From Bacteroidota bacterium (GTDB lineage Bacteria; Bacteroidota; Bacteroidia; Flavobacteriales; Flavobacteriaceae), in NCBI GenBank assembly GCA_024279425.1, contig JAJRRO010000097.1, positions 1 to 64,000 of the forward strand: a stretch of 64,000 nt of DNA, written 5' to 3'. This document shows, one piece after another, positions 52,798 through 61,804 of this stretch. The translations under genes and the position numbers were made by a program. Below the pieces are notes generated by a model. It worked only from the letters and a program-made list of their open reading frames with translations. It was not told where the DNA came from and made no database searches. How positions within the stretch are numbered: position 1 is the first letter of the stretch; each line of letters starts with the position of its first letter.

Positions 52798-54642
52798 TTA
52801 TTTCTTTTTAGAAGCAGCTTCCATTTTATCCTTTAACGCTTGTAAGGTATCATTGGCATCCCCTAATGTAGGTTTGGCCTCCTCTGCACTAGCTGCAGCT
52901 CTTTTAACAGCTGCTTTTATGTTACGTTTCTCCTCTTCCCTAAAGATAGCGGTATGACTCGCAACAACACGTTTAAAGTCTTTATTGAACTCTATGATCT
53001 TGAACTCGGCCTCTTCGCCTTTGCCCAATTTCTTACCGTCCTCTTTTTCTAGATGACGTTGTGGAACAAATGCAGTGATATCCTCATTAAAATCAATAGT
53101 GGCTCCTTTATCGACTATCTCAGTGATAGATGCTTTATGTACCGTATCAAGGGCAAATTCCTTCTCGTATTTGTCCCATGGGTTTTCGGTGGTTTGTTTA
53201 TGACCCAAACTTAATTTGCGTCCTTCAACATCCAATTCCAAAACCTCGACTTCCAAAGTATCTCCGACGGTTACAAACTCTGATGGGTGTTTGACTTTCT
53301 TTGTCCAAGAAAGGTCAGAAATATAGATCAAACCGTCTATACCTTCTTCCAATTCCAAGAATACCCCAAAATTGGTAAAGTTCCTGACAATACCTTTGTG
53401 TTTAGAACCTACAGGATATTTAGTAGTGATATCGGTCCATGGATCTGGTGTCAATTGCTTGATACCCAAAGACATTTTACGATCTTCCCTATCCAAGGTC
53501 AATACAACTGCCTCTATCACATCACCAACTTTTACAAAGTCCTGTGCTGAACGTAAGTGGGTTGACCAAGACATTTCAGAAACGTGAATCAATCCTTCAA
53601 CACCTTCAACAACCTCGATAAACGCACCATAGTCCGCTATAACTACTACTTTACCTTTTACCTTGTCACCGATTTTGATGTCTTCGCTTAACGCTTCCCA
53701 AGGATGTTTTTCCAATTGCTTAAGACCTAATTGGATTCTTGATTTGTTCTCATCAAAATCCAAGATTACTACATTCAATTTTTGGTCTAGCTCAACAATC
53801 TCGTTCGGGTGGTTGATTCTACTCCAAGAAAGATCCGTAATATGCACCAAACCATCAACACCTCCAAGATCGATGAACACACCATAAGAAGTAATGTTTT
53901 TAACAACACCTTCCAATACCTGTCCTTTTTCAAGTTGACTGATGATTTCTTTTTTCTGTTCTTCAATATCCGCTTCGATAAGTGCTTTATGCGAAACAAC
54001 TACGTTCTTGAACTCATGGTTGATTTTAACCACTTTGAATTCCATGGTTTTGTTCACATACTGATCGTAATCCCTAATCGGTTTTACATCGATCTGAGAA
54101 CCAGGCAAGAATGCTTCGATTCCGAAAACATCGACGATCATACCACCTTTGGTTCTGCATTTTACAAAACCACTTACAATTTCTTCTTTATCGTGAGCTG
54201 CGTTTACCCTCTCCCAAGACTTGATAGTCCTGGCCTTTCTGTGCGACAATACCAATTGACCACTTTTATCCTCACGAATGTCAATTAATACCTCTACCTT
54301 ATCACCAACCTTTAAATCTGGGTTGTAACGAAATTCGTTCAAGGAGATAACGCCTTCAGATTTCGCATTGATATCGATAATCGCCTCACGATCGGTCAAG
54401 TACACTACAGTACCTTCCACAACCTCTTCATCGGCAGTATCTACAAAATTTTCGGCAACCAAAATCTCGAATTCCTGAAGTTTGGAATCGTCTACACGTT
54501 CAATGCCTTGTTCGTACTTATCCCAATCAAAATTTTCTAAAAACTCCTTTGGGTCTTGTACCGGTGTTTCCACCTTTGTTTCTTGGGTAGCTTCAGTAGT
54601 CTCTTCTACTTCTACCTCTGTTGTTGCTTTTTCTTCAGCCAT
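52798..54642 (-). CDS. rpsA: 30S ribosomal protein S1
   Basis: A 614-residue protein with an acidic Thr/Glu-rich N-terminus (EVEVEETTEATQE), a feature of Bacteroidota S1. It then has about six S1 RNA-binding repeats; good examples are ITSYGVFIDLGGVDGLVHIT, IADYGAFIEVVEGVEGLIHV and NFTNFGVFLELEEGIDGLIY. S1 helps mRNA bind the 30S subunit, which matters in a phylum that makes little use of Shine-Dalgarno pairing. The C-terminus is Lys/Ala-rich. A strong promoter lies about 120 bp upstream, leaving a long leader. Confidence 0.97.
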   Translation of the reverse strand: MAEEKATTEVEVEETTEATQETKVETPVQDPKEFLENFDWDKYEQGIERVDDSKLQEFEILVAENFVDTADEEVVEGTVVYLTDREAIIDINAKSEGVISLNEFRYNPDLKVGDKVEVLIDIREDKSGQLVLSHRKARTIKSWERVNAAHDKEEIVSGFVKCRTKGGMIVDVFGIEAFLPGSQIDVKPIRDYDQYVNKTMEFKVVKINHEFKNVVVSHKALIEADIEEQKKEIISQLEKGQVLEGVVKNITSYGVFIDLGGVDGLVHITDLSWSRINHPNEIVELDQKLNVVILDFDENKSRIQLGLKQLEKHPWEALSEDIKIGDKVKGKVVVIADYGAFIEVVEGVEGLIHVSEMSWSTHLRSAQDFVKVGDVIEAVVLTLDREDRKMSLGIKQLTPDPWTDITTKYPVGSKHKGIVRNFTNFGVFLELEEGIDGLIYISDLSWTKKVKHPSEFVTVGDTLEVEVLELDVEGRKLSLGHKQTTENPWDKYEKEFALDTVHKASITEIVDKGATIDFNEDITAFVPQRHLEKEDGKKLGKGEEAEFKIIEFNKDFKRVVASHTAIFREEEKRNIKAAVKRAAASAEEAKPTLGDANDTLQALKDKMEAASKKK

Positions 54643-54759
54643 TTTGCTGATTAAATTTGTATTCTATGGACTTACAAGAGTTAAACAATGACCACAGAAG
54701 ATGTTATATCTTTTTTATTTTCGTCTCCTTTTCCTCTTGATTCTTTGCAAAAAAGGAGT

Positions 54760-54791
54760 GCAAAAATACGATTTTTATGTCTATTTACAAA
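54760..54791 (-). promoter_or_regulatory. Predicted promoter of rpsA
   Basis: On the minus strand TTTG (54788-54791), a spacer of about 20 bp and a perfect -7 box TATTTTTG (54760-54767). The leader to the rpsA ATG is about 110 nt, long enough for autoregulation by S1 as known in E. coli. Confidence 0.6.
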
Positions 54792-54905
54792 CAACAATGA
54801 ATGTAAGATGCAGGTCAGCCTGGTATTTTGATCAAATTACCATCAAAGAACCCATTAATTAGTATCTTCAAGCTCATTAATATTAACCATAAATAAACAA
54901 TAACT

Positions 54906-55286
54906 ATGAGCGTTAAAGTAAAATATCAAGCCGTTTTGGACCTTGGTGAGCAATTGGGTATCAAAGATGGAAATGTTACCGAAGAAAATGGAATATTGAA
55001 AATTAAAGGGCTGGCAAGTACCCAATATAAAAAAAACCTTTTATGGGATAAAATAAAGGAGTTGGGTGGTGAACATCCCTCAGATTTAAAAGCCAATATT
55101 ACGGTTGAGGACGATACGGTGTACCACAGACATACCGTAAAAAGTGGGGAATCTTTAAGTAAAATTGCCAAACATTATTATGACGACCCCATGAAATACA
55201 AGCAGATATTCTCGGCAAATACCAATATATTGAGCAATCCGGACGTGATTCATCCCGATCAGGTTTTAGTTATACCGAACCTTTAA
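54906..55286 (+). CDS. LysM-domain protein, Kbp-like
   Basis: A 126-residue protein without a signal peptide. The C-terminal LysM domain (about 78-125) reads HTVKSGESLSKIAKHYY then IHPDQVLVIPNL. The N-terminal 65 residues resemble a small BON domain. E. coli Kbp (YgaU), a cytoplasmic potassium sensor, has the same BON-LysM layout and similar size, so this is the likeliest relative, though potassium binding is inferred. It is monocistronic, with a terminator directly after it. Confidence 0.87.
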   Translation: MSVKVKYQAVLDLGEQLGIKDGNVTEENGILKIKGLASTQYKKNLLWDKIKELGGEHPSDLKANITVEDDTVYHRHTVKSGESLSKIAKHYYDDPMKYKQIFSANTNILSNPDVIHPDQVLVIPNL

Positions 55287-55293
55287 CAGAAGA

Positions 55294-55327
55294 AGACCCG
55301 TCAGGTTTTTAAAAACCTGACGGGTCT
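55294..55327. terminator. Bidirectional terminator between the LysM gene and cmk
   Basis: A perfect 17-bp palindrome without spacer (AGACCCGTCAGGTTTTT and its complement). The central A/T run supplies a loop and T-tract on both strands. It lies 7 bp after the LysM stop and 25 bp after the cmk stop on the other strand. Confidence 0.8.
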
Positions 55328-55352
55328 CTCTTTTATTTTATATTAGAACTCT

Positions 55353-56042
55353 TTAACCTTCTATTACTCGTTTAGCATAGTCCAGCACCCGATCAAACTG
55401 TTCCTCGAGCCCCATATCGCTATTGTCAAATGTTATGGCGTCTTCGGCCTTTTTTAATGGGGATATTTGCCTGTGGGTATCTACATAATCCCGATGCTGT
55501 ACATTTTTAAGCACATCTTCATATGTTACATCCTCTCCTTTATCCAAAAGCTCCTTATATCTCCTTGTAGCTCTTTTTTTCGGAGACGCTGTCATGAATA
55601 ATTTTAACTCAGCGTTTGGGAATACTACGGTTCCAATATCACGACCGTCCATAACTATACCTTTTTCATGACCCATCGCCTTCTGAAGCGACACAAGCTT
55701 TTTTCGAACTTCCTCGATTGTTGCAATTTTGCTGACGTGTCGAGAAACACCCATAGTTCTAATTTCCTTTTCTACATTGAGCCCATTCAAGTAGATTTCT
55801 GCAAAGCCTAAGGACTCATTATACACAAATTTAAGATCAATCCGACTCAAGGATTCTACAAGGCCAGCAGTATTGGCATCTGCTTCATCAATAAAGCCAT
55901 TTTCTATTGCGAATAATGTCACCCCTCTGTACATGGCACCAGTATCCACATATACATAGTCCAAGGCCTTTGCCAATTGTTTGGCAATCGTACTTTTGCC
56001 AGTAGATGAATACCCATCAATTGCAATGGTAATCTTTCCCAT
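55353..56042 (-). CDS. cmk: Cytidylate kinase
   Basis: A 229-residue P-loop kinase that phosphorylates CMP and dCMP. The P-loop is IAIDGYSSTGKSTIAKQLAKA. VYVDTGAMYRGVTLFAI and VMDGRDIGTVVFP are the CMP-site motifs, and the lid region is KKRATRRYKELLDKG. The length is normal. It lies 37 bp after lon in the same orientation. Confidence 0.95.
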   Translation of the reverse strand: MGKITIAIDGYSSTGKSTIAKQLAKALDYVYVDTGAMYRGVTLFAIENGFIDEADANTAGLVESLSRIDLKFVYNESLGFAEIYLNGLNVEKEIRTMGVSRHVSKIATIEEVRKKLVSLQKAMGHEKGIVMDGRDIGTVVFPNAELKLFMTASPKKRATRRYKELLDKGEDVTYEDVLKNVQHRDYVDTHRQISPLKKAEDAITFDNSDMGLEEQFDRVLDYAKRVIEG

Positions 56043-56079
56043 AGGCTAAAAATAGGGAGAAAAACGGAGTCTTAAAGTA

Positions 56080-58530
56080 TTAAAGTGTTTTTGCGTTCTT
56101 TACTTTTTGATTCGTAATGGCCAATTCGACTACCTCACTCATATCAGAGACATAATTAAAGGTAAGTCCCTTTAAGTAATCTTCCTTGATCTCAAGAATA
56201 TCCTTTCTGTTCTCTTCACTAAGAATGATTTCCTTGATTTTGGCGCGCTTGGCAGCTAAGATTTTCTCCTTTATCCCACCTACTGGTAAAACTTTACCAC
56301 GTAGTGTAATCTCACCTGTCATTGCCAAGCTTTTCTTTACCTTTTTCTGGGTAAAAAGCGATACCAACGAAGTTAGCATGGTAATACCGGCACTAGGGCC
56401 ATCTTTCGGAGTAGCTCCTTCAGGTACGTGAATATGTACATTGTATTTATCAAAAACCAACGAATCTATCCCAAAAATATCCGCGTTTGATTTAATATAC
56501 TCCATGGCAATGGTAGCTGATTCTTTCATGACCTTACCCAGGTTACCGGTAATGTTCAAGGTACCTTTACCCTTTGACAAAATGGACTCTATAAAGAGAA
56601 TATCTCCACCAACACTTGTCCATGCAAGACCGGTCACTACCCCCGCAACATCATTGTTTTCATATTTATCACGTTCCATACGTGCAGGGCCCAATATTTT
56701 CTCAACATCGACATTGCTTATTTTGATATTATATTCTTCTTCTATTACAATTGATTTAGCCGCATAACGAACTACTTTGGCTATTTGTTTTTCCAAGGAA
56801 CGAACTCCCGACTCCCTTGTGTATCCCTCAACTATTTTCTCTAATTGTGCCTTCCCAATTTTAAGATCCTTAGTGCTGAGTCCATGCTCTTTCAATTGCT
56901 TGGGCAATAAATGTCTTTTGGCAATTTCAACCTTTTCCTCGATGGTATAACCGCTTACATTTATAATTTCCATTCTATCTCTCAAGGCAGGTTGAACGGT
57001 TGCCAAACTATTTGCGGTTGCAATGAACATTACCTTAGAAAGGTCATAGCCCATCTCCAGGAAATTATCATGAAAATCACTATTCTGTTCTGGGTCCAAA
57101 ACCTCCAACATTGCCGAAGATGGGTCTCCTTGATGGCTACTCGCCAATTTATCGATCTCGTCTAAAATAAATACAGGGTTTGAAGTACCCGCTTTTTTCA
57201 AACTCTGAACAATTCTACCCGGCATGGCGCCGATATACGTTTTACGGTGGCCGCGAATCTCCGCTTCATCCCGCAATCCACCCAATGACATACGCACATA
57301 TTCCCTTCCCAAAGCTTCTGCGACAGATTTCCCCAAAGAGGTTTTCCCGACACCAGGAGGGCCAAGTAAACAAAGAATGGGTGACTTCATATCGTTACGC
57401 AATTTCAGAACTGCCAAATATTCGATAATTCGTCTTTTCACATCTTCAAGGCCATAGTGGTCCCGATCCAATATCTTTTGTGCCCTTTTTAAATCGAATT
57501 TATCCTTCGAAAACTCATTCCAAGGAAGTTCCAAAAACAAGTCCAGATAATTTCTTTGGATTGAATATTCCGCTACTTGCGGATTCATTCGCTGCATTTT
57601 GGACAATTCTTTGTCAAAATGCTCGGCAATTTTAGTATCCCATTTCTTTTCCTTTGCCTTTAAGCGCATTTCACTCACTTCCTCATCATAAGAGACCCCT
57701 CCCAGTTCTTCTTGAATGGTCTTCATTTGTTGATGAAGGAAATATTCTCGTTGTTGTTGGTCCATATCACTGCGAACCTTGGATTGGATCACGTTCTTGA
57801 GTTCCAATTTTTGGAGTTCCACATTCATATACTTCAATGTGGCCAGCGCCCTCTCCTGAAGGTTGCCGATCTCCAATAATTCCTGTTTTTCCTTGACATC
57901 TAGATTAAGATTGGAGGATACAAAATTGATGAGAAACGAATTGCTCTCAATATTCTTAATTGCAAAGGAAGCCTCACTGGGAATATTGGGATTGTCTCTA
58001 ATAATCTTCAACGCCAAGTCTTTAATCGACTCGATAATGGCCAAAAACTCTTGTCCATCTTGATTAGGTCTTTCTTCTAAAGTCTCCCTAACGGTAGCCG
58101 TCATATAAGGTTTCTCCGTTAGGATTTCAGCAACCTCAAATCGCTTTTTTCCTTGAATGATGACCGTCGTATTACCATCGGGCATTTGTAGGACACGTAA
58201 TATTCGGGCAACCGTTCCTAAAGTATTTATATCATTAATTCCAGGGGTTTCGGTCTTCTCATCTTTTTGGGAAACAACCCCAATAACCTTTGAGCCATTA
58301 TTGGCATCCTTTATTAATTTAATCGATTTATCCCTTCCAGCGGTAATAGGGATAACTACCCCAGGAAACAAGACCGTATTGCGCAAGGGCAAAATCGGTA
58401 AAGTTTCGGGCAGGCCCTCATTGTTCATCTCCTCTTCATCTTCGGGGGTCAACAACGGAATCAACTCAGCGTCTTGGTCAATACCTTGCAAGGACATATT
58501 GTCAAAATTTGAAAATTTGGAATCTCCCAT
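56080..58530 (-). CDS. lon: ATP-dependent protease Lon
   Basis: An 816-residue Lon protease. The N-terminal LON substrate domain begins [19 protein letters not shown]. The AAA+ domain has Walker [17 protein letters not shown] and Walker [10 protein letters not shown]. The C-terminal protease has the catalytic Ser in [15 protein letters not shown] and Lys in [16 protein letters not shown] 23-bp dyad lies just upstream (58546-58568) and may control expression. Confidence 0.97.
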   Translation of the reverse strand: MGDSKFSNFDNMSLQGIDQDAELIPLLTPEDEEEMNNEGLPETLPILPLRNTVLFPGVVIPITAGRDKSIKLIKDANNGSKVIGVVSQKDEKTETPGINDINTLGTVARILRVLQMPDGNTTVIIQGKKRFEVAEILTEKPYMTATVRETLEERPNQDGQEFLAIIESIKDLALKIIRDNPNIPSEASFAIKNIESNSFLINFVSSNLNLDVKEKQELLEIGNLQERALATLKYMNVELQKLELKNVIQSKVRSDMDQQQREYFLHQQMKTIQEELGGVSYDEEVSEMRLKAKEKKWDTKIAEHFDKELSKMQRMNPQVAEYSIQRNYLDLFLELPWNEFSKDKFDLKRAQKILDRDHYGLEDVKRRIIEYLAVLKLRNDMKSPILCLLGPPGVGKTSLGKSVAEALGREYVRMSLGGLRDEAEIRGHRKTYIGAMPGRIVQSLKKAGTSNPVFILDEIDKLASSHQGDPSSAMLEVLDPEQNSDFHDNFLEMGYDLSKVMFIATANSLATVQPALRDRMEIINVSGYTIEEKVEIAKRHLLPKQLKEHGLSTKDLKIGKAQLEKIVEGYTRESGVRSLEKQIAKVVRYAAKSIVIEEEYNIKISNVDVEKILGPARMERDKYENNDVAGVVTGLAWTSVGGDILFIESILSKGKGTLNITGNLGKVMKESATIAMEYIKSNADIFGIDSLVFDKYNVHIHVPEGATPKDGPSAGITMLTSLVSLFTQKKVKKSLAMTGEITLRGKVLPVGGIKEKILAAKRAKIKEIILSEENRKDILEIKEDYLKGLTFNYVSDMSEVVELAITNQKVKNAKTL

Positions 58531-58545
58531 ATATTTATTTCAGCC

Positions 58546-58568
58546 ATTCTGTCATATTATAACAGAAT
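58546..58568. promoter_or_regulatory. 23-bp dyad upstream of lon
   Basis: ATTCTGT-c-ATA-t-TAT-a-ACAGAAT is symmetrical at all but one pair. Its edge is 15 bp from the lon ATG. On the lon strand it contains TATAAT. It may be an operator or a hairpin in the lon leader. It is not the CIRCE heat-shock sequence. Confidence 0.45.
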
Positions 58569-58744
58569 TCAATGGTACTTAATTGTTATTTAAGGCTCCT
58601 TATTGCCCCATTCGCAATGCTTTAGGGTTTCAGTAGCTTCTTTTTCAACCATAAAAGGCAATTGTTATGCCAACAAGGGTGAAAATTTCGAAGAAACTGT
58701 AACATTACCTAAATTGGGTCATCTATTAGACAAATCAATCACTT

Positions 58745-59299
58745 TTGAGCCACAAAAGAGAACATACTGATGATTTAATACAATTGTGTATTGAAGGGAA
58801 ACAAAGTGCACAAATGGAAATTTACAATCGCTACTACAGAGCCATGTACAACACGTCTTTGAGGATTGTAAAGAACCGTGCCGAAGCCGAAGACGTAATG
58901 CAAGAATCGTTTTTAAACGCGTTTACAAAGTTGCATACGTTCAAAGGCGAAGTAACCTTTGGATCTTGGTTAAAACGTATTGTGATAAACAACAGTATCT
59001 ATCACTACAGAAAGCAACGAAAAAACAGTGAGGTTGCTCTAGATGACATAATGTACAAGGTCGAAGATAATAATGGGGTTGCTTCGGATCATGTGTTTAC
59101 CGAACTGAAGGCTCAAAAAGTGATGGAGACCATGAAACGGTTAAAAGATAATTACAGAATTTCTTTGACCTTACATTTAATAGAAGGATATGATTATGAA
59201 GAAATAGGTACCATAATGAATATGAGTTATGCCAATACCCGAACAACAATTTCAAGGGCAAAGGAAAGTTTACGAAAAAAAATGATAAACGCTTACTAA
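58745..59299 (+). CDS. ECF RNA polymerase sigma factor
   Basis: A 184-residue sigma-70 family extracytoplasmic-function factor. Region 2 is visible as YRAMYNTSLRIVKNRAEAEDVMQESFLNAF and region 4 as LHLIEGYDYEEIGTIMNM followed by the helix-turn-helix YANTRTTISRAKESL. The start is TTG at 58745; no in-frame ATG precedes SHKREHTDDLIQ. The stop overlaps the next gene's ATG by one base. It probably controls an envelope-related operon that includes the three following genes. Confidence 0.94.
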   Translation: MSHKREHTDDLIQLCIEGKQSAQMEIYNRYYRAMYNTSLRIVKNRAEAEDVMQESFLNAFTKLHTFKGEVTFGSWLKRIVINNSIYHYRKQRKNSEVALDDIMYKVEDNNGVASDHVFTELKAQKVMETMKRLKDNYRISLTLHLIEGYDYEEIGTIMNMSYANTRTTISRAKESLRKKMINAY

Positions 59300-59859
59300 T
59301 GGAAAAGGATGAACTAAAAGATGTATTCAACATACTTCAAGGGCAGTTTGATATCGAAGAGCCAAGAACAGGGCATCAAGAACGATTTTTGGACAAATTG
59401 AATAATACAAATCAGGTCGTTGCATTGAACCAACCTAAAAGAAATTGGTGGAAAACCCTTTCGATTGCTGCTTCTATTGCTGTTTTATGCCTAGTCGCCA
59501 TTGGAATTAATAATTCAGGAGGTACTATAGAAGAGCAAGTGGCCAAAATATCCCCAGAAGTTGGTAACACCCAGGTTTATTTTGCCAGCCTTATCGAAGA
59601 CCGTGTAAAAAAACTTAAAAATGAAAGTTCTCCCGAGACTCAAAAGATTATAAGTGATACCATGGTCCAGTTGAAAAAATTGGAGACCAATTATTCCAAA
59701 TTGGAAAAAGATCTTCTGAACGGTGGAAACGACAAATTGCTCTTGAGTGCCATGATTACCAATTTCCAAATCAGGATAGACCTCTTACAGGATGTCATCA
59801 ATCAAATCGAGACAATCAAAAATTTAAAAAAATACAATGATGAAAACTTTACTATTTAA
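59299..59859 (+). CDS. Putative anti-sigma factor (single-pass membrane protein)
   Basis: A 186-residue protein with a cytoplasmic N-terminus (about 1-50), one membrane helix (TLSIAASIAVLCLVAIGI, about 52-70) and a periplasmic part with long coiled-coil-like helices (about 95-180). The topology and the one-base overlap with the ECF sigma gene fit an anti-sigma factor. No ZAS zinc motif is visible, so this is a positional inference. Its 3' end overlaps the next gene by 23 bp. Confidence 0.75.
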   Translation: MEKDELKDVFNILQGQFDIEEPRTGHQERFLDKLNNTNQVVALNQPKRNWWKTLSIAASIAVLCLVAIGINNSGGTIEEQVAKISPEVGNTQVYFASLIEDRVKKLKNESSPETQKIISDTMVQLKKLETNYSKLEKDLLNGGNDKLLLSAMITNFQIRIDLLQDVINQIETIKNLKKYNDENFTI

Positions 59860-60931
59860 ATATGCAGTAATACTACTTATGGTAGTGCCCATTACCCTAG
59901 CGGCCAATGATAGAAATCCCAAAGGTATATACACCGAGGAAAAGACCATAAAAAAGGAATACGATGTCGATTCTGATGCATTGCTCAAGGTAAGCAACAG
60001 CTACGGCAATCTGAACATTACGTCGTGGAATGAGAACAGGATACTCATAGAGGTGCATATTAAGACCAGCGGCAACAACAAAGAAAAAGTGCTGAAGAAA
60101 CTTGAAACCATTACAGTTGATTTTGAAGCCACAAGCTCTATGGTCTCCGCAAAAACCATTTTCAACAAAAACAAAAGCAGGTGGAGTTGGAACTGGGGAA
60201 ACAGCAATGTCAACATGCAAATCAATTACACCATAAAGATACCCGTAAAAAATAGTGTGCATCTGAACAACGATTATGGCAATATAATTTTGGACCGTGT
60301 TGACGGGCATGCTAAAATCAGCTGTGATTACGGTAGGCTTGAAATTGGTGAGTTACGGGGCAGAAACAACTATCTTAACTTTGATTACACCTCTAAATCA
60401 AGTATTGGTTTCATCAACAGTGGCGAAATAAAGGCAGATTATTCTGGATTCACAATCGAAAAAGCTGGGGATTTGACTGTAAAGGCAGATTACACAAATG
60501 CGACCATTGAACAAATGGAAAACCTGCAATACTCCAGTGATTATGGTAATCTTGAAGTTGGTGAGGCAAACAACATACAAGGGGCAGGAGACTACATAAA
60601 TGTGAAATTAGGCACAATTCATGGCAATGTCGACATTAATGCGGATTATGGTTCTCTCAGAATAATAGAAATGGCCGAAGATGCCGGAAACCTACAGATA
60701 AATTCGGATTACACAGGTATTAAAATAGGCTATTCGCCACACTACAATTTTGATTTTGAAATCAAAACAGAGTATGCTAGGGTCAGTGGGAAAGAGGGTT
60801 TTGAAATCAACATCAGTACCGAAAAATCGAGTAACAGGTATTACAAAGGCTATCATGGAAAGGCAAATAGCGGAAATTCTGTTTCCATTGATAGTGAATA
60901 CGGAGGAATATCATTTACTAAAAATCAATAA
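59837..60931 (+). CDS. Secreted DUF4097-like beta-repeat protein
   Basis: A 364-residue protein with a signal peptide (KYAVILLMVVPITLAAND) and a repetitive beta-strand body. DY(G/T/S/I) recurs about every 20 residues: NDYGNI, CDYGRL, FDYTSK, ADYSGF, ADYTNA, SDYGNL, GDYINV, ADYGSL and SDYTGI. This suggests a right-handed beta-helix or solenoid as in DUF4097 adhesin-like proteins. It overlaps the putative anti-sigma gene and is probably its regulated partner. Function unknown. Confidence 0.82.
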   Translation: MMKTLLFKYAVILLMVVPITLAANDRNPKGIYTEEKTIKKEYDVDSDALLKVSNSYGNLNITSWNENRILIEVHIKTSGNNKEKVLKKLETITVDFEATSSMVSAKTIFNKNKSRWSWNWGNSNVNMQINYTIKIPVKNSVHLNNDYGNIILDRVDGHAKISCDYGRLEIGELRGRNNYLNFDYTSKSSIGFINSGEIKADYSGFTIEKAGDLTVKADYTNATIEQMENLQYSSDYGNLEVGEANNIQGAGDYINVKLGTIHGNVDINADYGSLRIIEMAEDAGNLQINSDYTGIKIGYSPHYNFDFEIKTEYARVSGKEGFEINISTEKSSNRYYKGYHGKANSGNSVSIDSEYGGISFTKNQ

Positions 60932-60957
60932 TTAAATAAAAATCGGTCAATCAAGCC

Positions 60958-60986
60958 CTGTCCTTCGACTCCGCTCAGGATGACAG
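60958..60986. repeat. Dispersed hairpin repeat (CTTCGACTCCGCTCAGG type)
   Basis: Outer arms CTGTC (60958-60962) and GACAG (60982-60986) enclose CTTCGACTCCGCTCAGGAT. The core TCGACTCCGCTC also occurs at 45487-45498. It lies between the DUF4097-like and DUF2807 genes. Confidence 0.55.
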
Positions 60987-61009
60987 TTTAGGGTAAAAAA
61001 CACAAAATC

Positions 61010-61735
61010 ATGAAAAAATTAGCAACACTTAGTTTAGTAGCATTATTTACAATTTCCTGTATGGCCCAATGGGGTAAAAAAGTAAATGGAAATGGCAATA
61101 TGGTGACCATAGAAAGGTCGACAGGGGATTATGACGCCGTCGCGGTTTCTGGATGGTTTGATGTTGAGTTGGTTGACGGCAACGAAGGTGATATAACCTT
61201 AAAAGGCGAAGAAAACCTTTTGGAACATATCATTACAGAAGTAAAAGACGGCAAATTGGTGATCAAAGTTGAAAAAGGGTATAATTTAAAGCCATCATCA
61301 TGGAAAGAGGGAATTCACATTACAGTTCCCGTAGAAAGTATTAATTCGGTTGCGCTTTCAGGTTCTGGGGATATTGTGGGCAAGAAAACCATTAAGGCAA
61401 GTAACTTTAAGATCTCAATGTCGGGTTCTGGTGACATCACCTTGGCAGTAGAGTCTAATTCGGTCAATGCTTCAATGTCGGGTTCTGGGGATATTACCTT
61501 GAGCGGTTCAACCATCAATTTTGATGTTACCATTTCAGGTAGCGGAGACATTAAAGCTTATGAATTAGAGGCTGATAATGTTGATGCAACTGTTTCTGGT
61601 TCTGCTGATATCAAAATAACCGCCAAGCAAAAATTAAAAGCAAGGGTATCAGGTTCAGGTGATATAAGCTATAAGGGAAATCCTGAAAAAGTAGATACCA
61701 AGACTTCTGGTTCAGGTGATATCTCAAAAGCATAA
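61010..61735 (+). CDS. Head-GIN domain protein (DUF2807)
   Basis: A 241-residue secreted protein. The signal peptide ends near SCMAQW. A head-GIN domain (GWFDVELVDGNEGDITLKG) is followed by seven SGSGDI-type units: six exact and one SGSADI. They mark turns of a parallel beta-helix. It follows the ECF/anti-sigma/DUF4097 block in the same orientation after 78 bp that include a dispersed repeat, so it may be part of that unit. The exact role is unknown. Confidence 0.88.
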   Translation: MKKLATLSLVALFTISCMAQWGKKVNGNGNMVTIERSTGDYDAVAVSGWFDVELVDGNEGDITLKGEENLLEHIITEVKDGKLVIKVEKGYNLKPSSWKEGIHITVPVESINSVALSGSGDIVGKKTIKASNFKISMSGSGDITLAVESNSVNASMSGSGDITLSGSTINFDVTISGSGDIKAYELEADNVDATVSGSADIKITAKQKLKARVSGSGDISYKGNPEKVDTKTSGSGDISKA

Positions 61736-61776
61736 CTGTTAATCGACAGTGCAATCAAAAAACGTAACAATCAGCG

Positions 61777-61804
61777 AAAGCCTCTTGCAAAAGGGGCTTT
61801 TTGC
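61777..61804 (+). terminator. Terminator after the head-GIN gene
   Basis: AAAGCCTCTT and AAGGGGCTTT pair over ten positions with one G-T, loop GCAA, followed by TTGCTTATTTATT. The T-rich tail runs into the 3' end of the convergent MFS gene. Confidence 0.65.

Noticed and set aside
61370-61735. Tandem similar units that could suggest a CRISPR or DNA satellite
   Set aside because: The units are coding SGSGDI repeats inside the DUF2807 gene, with varied spacing and no conserved spacers.
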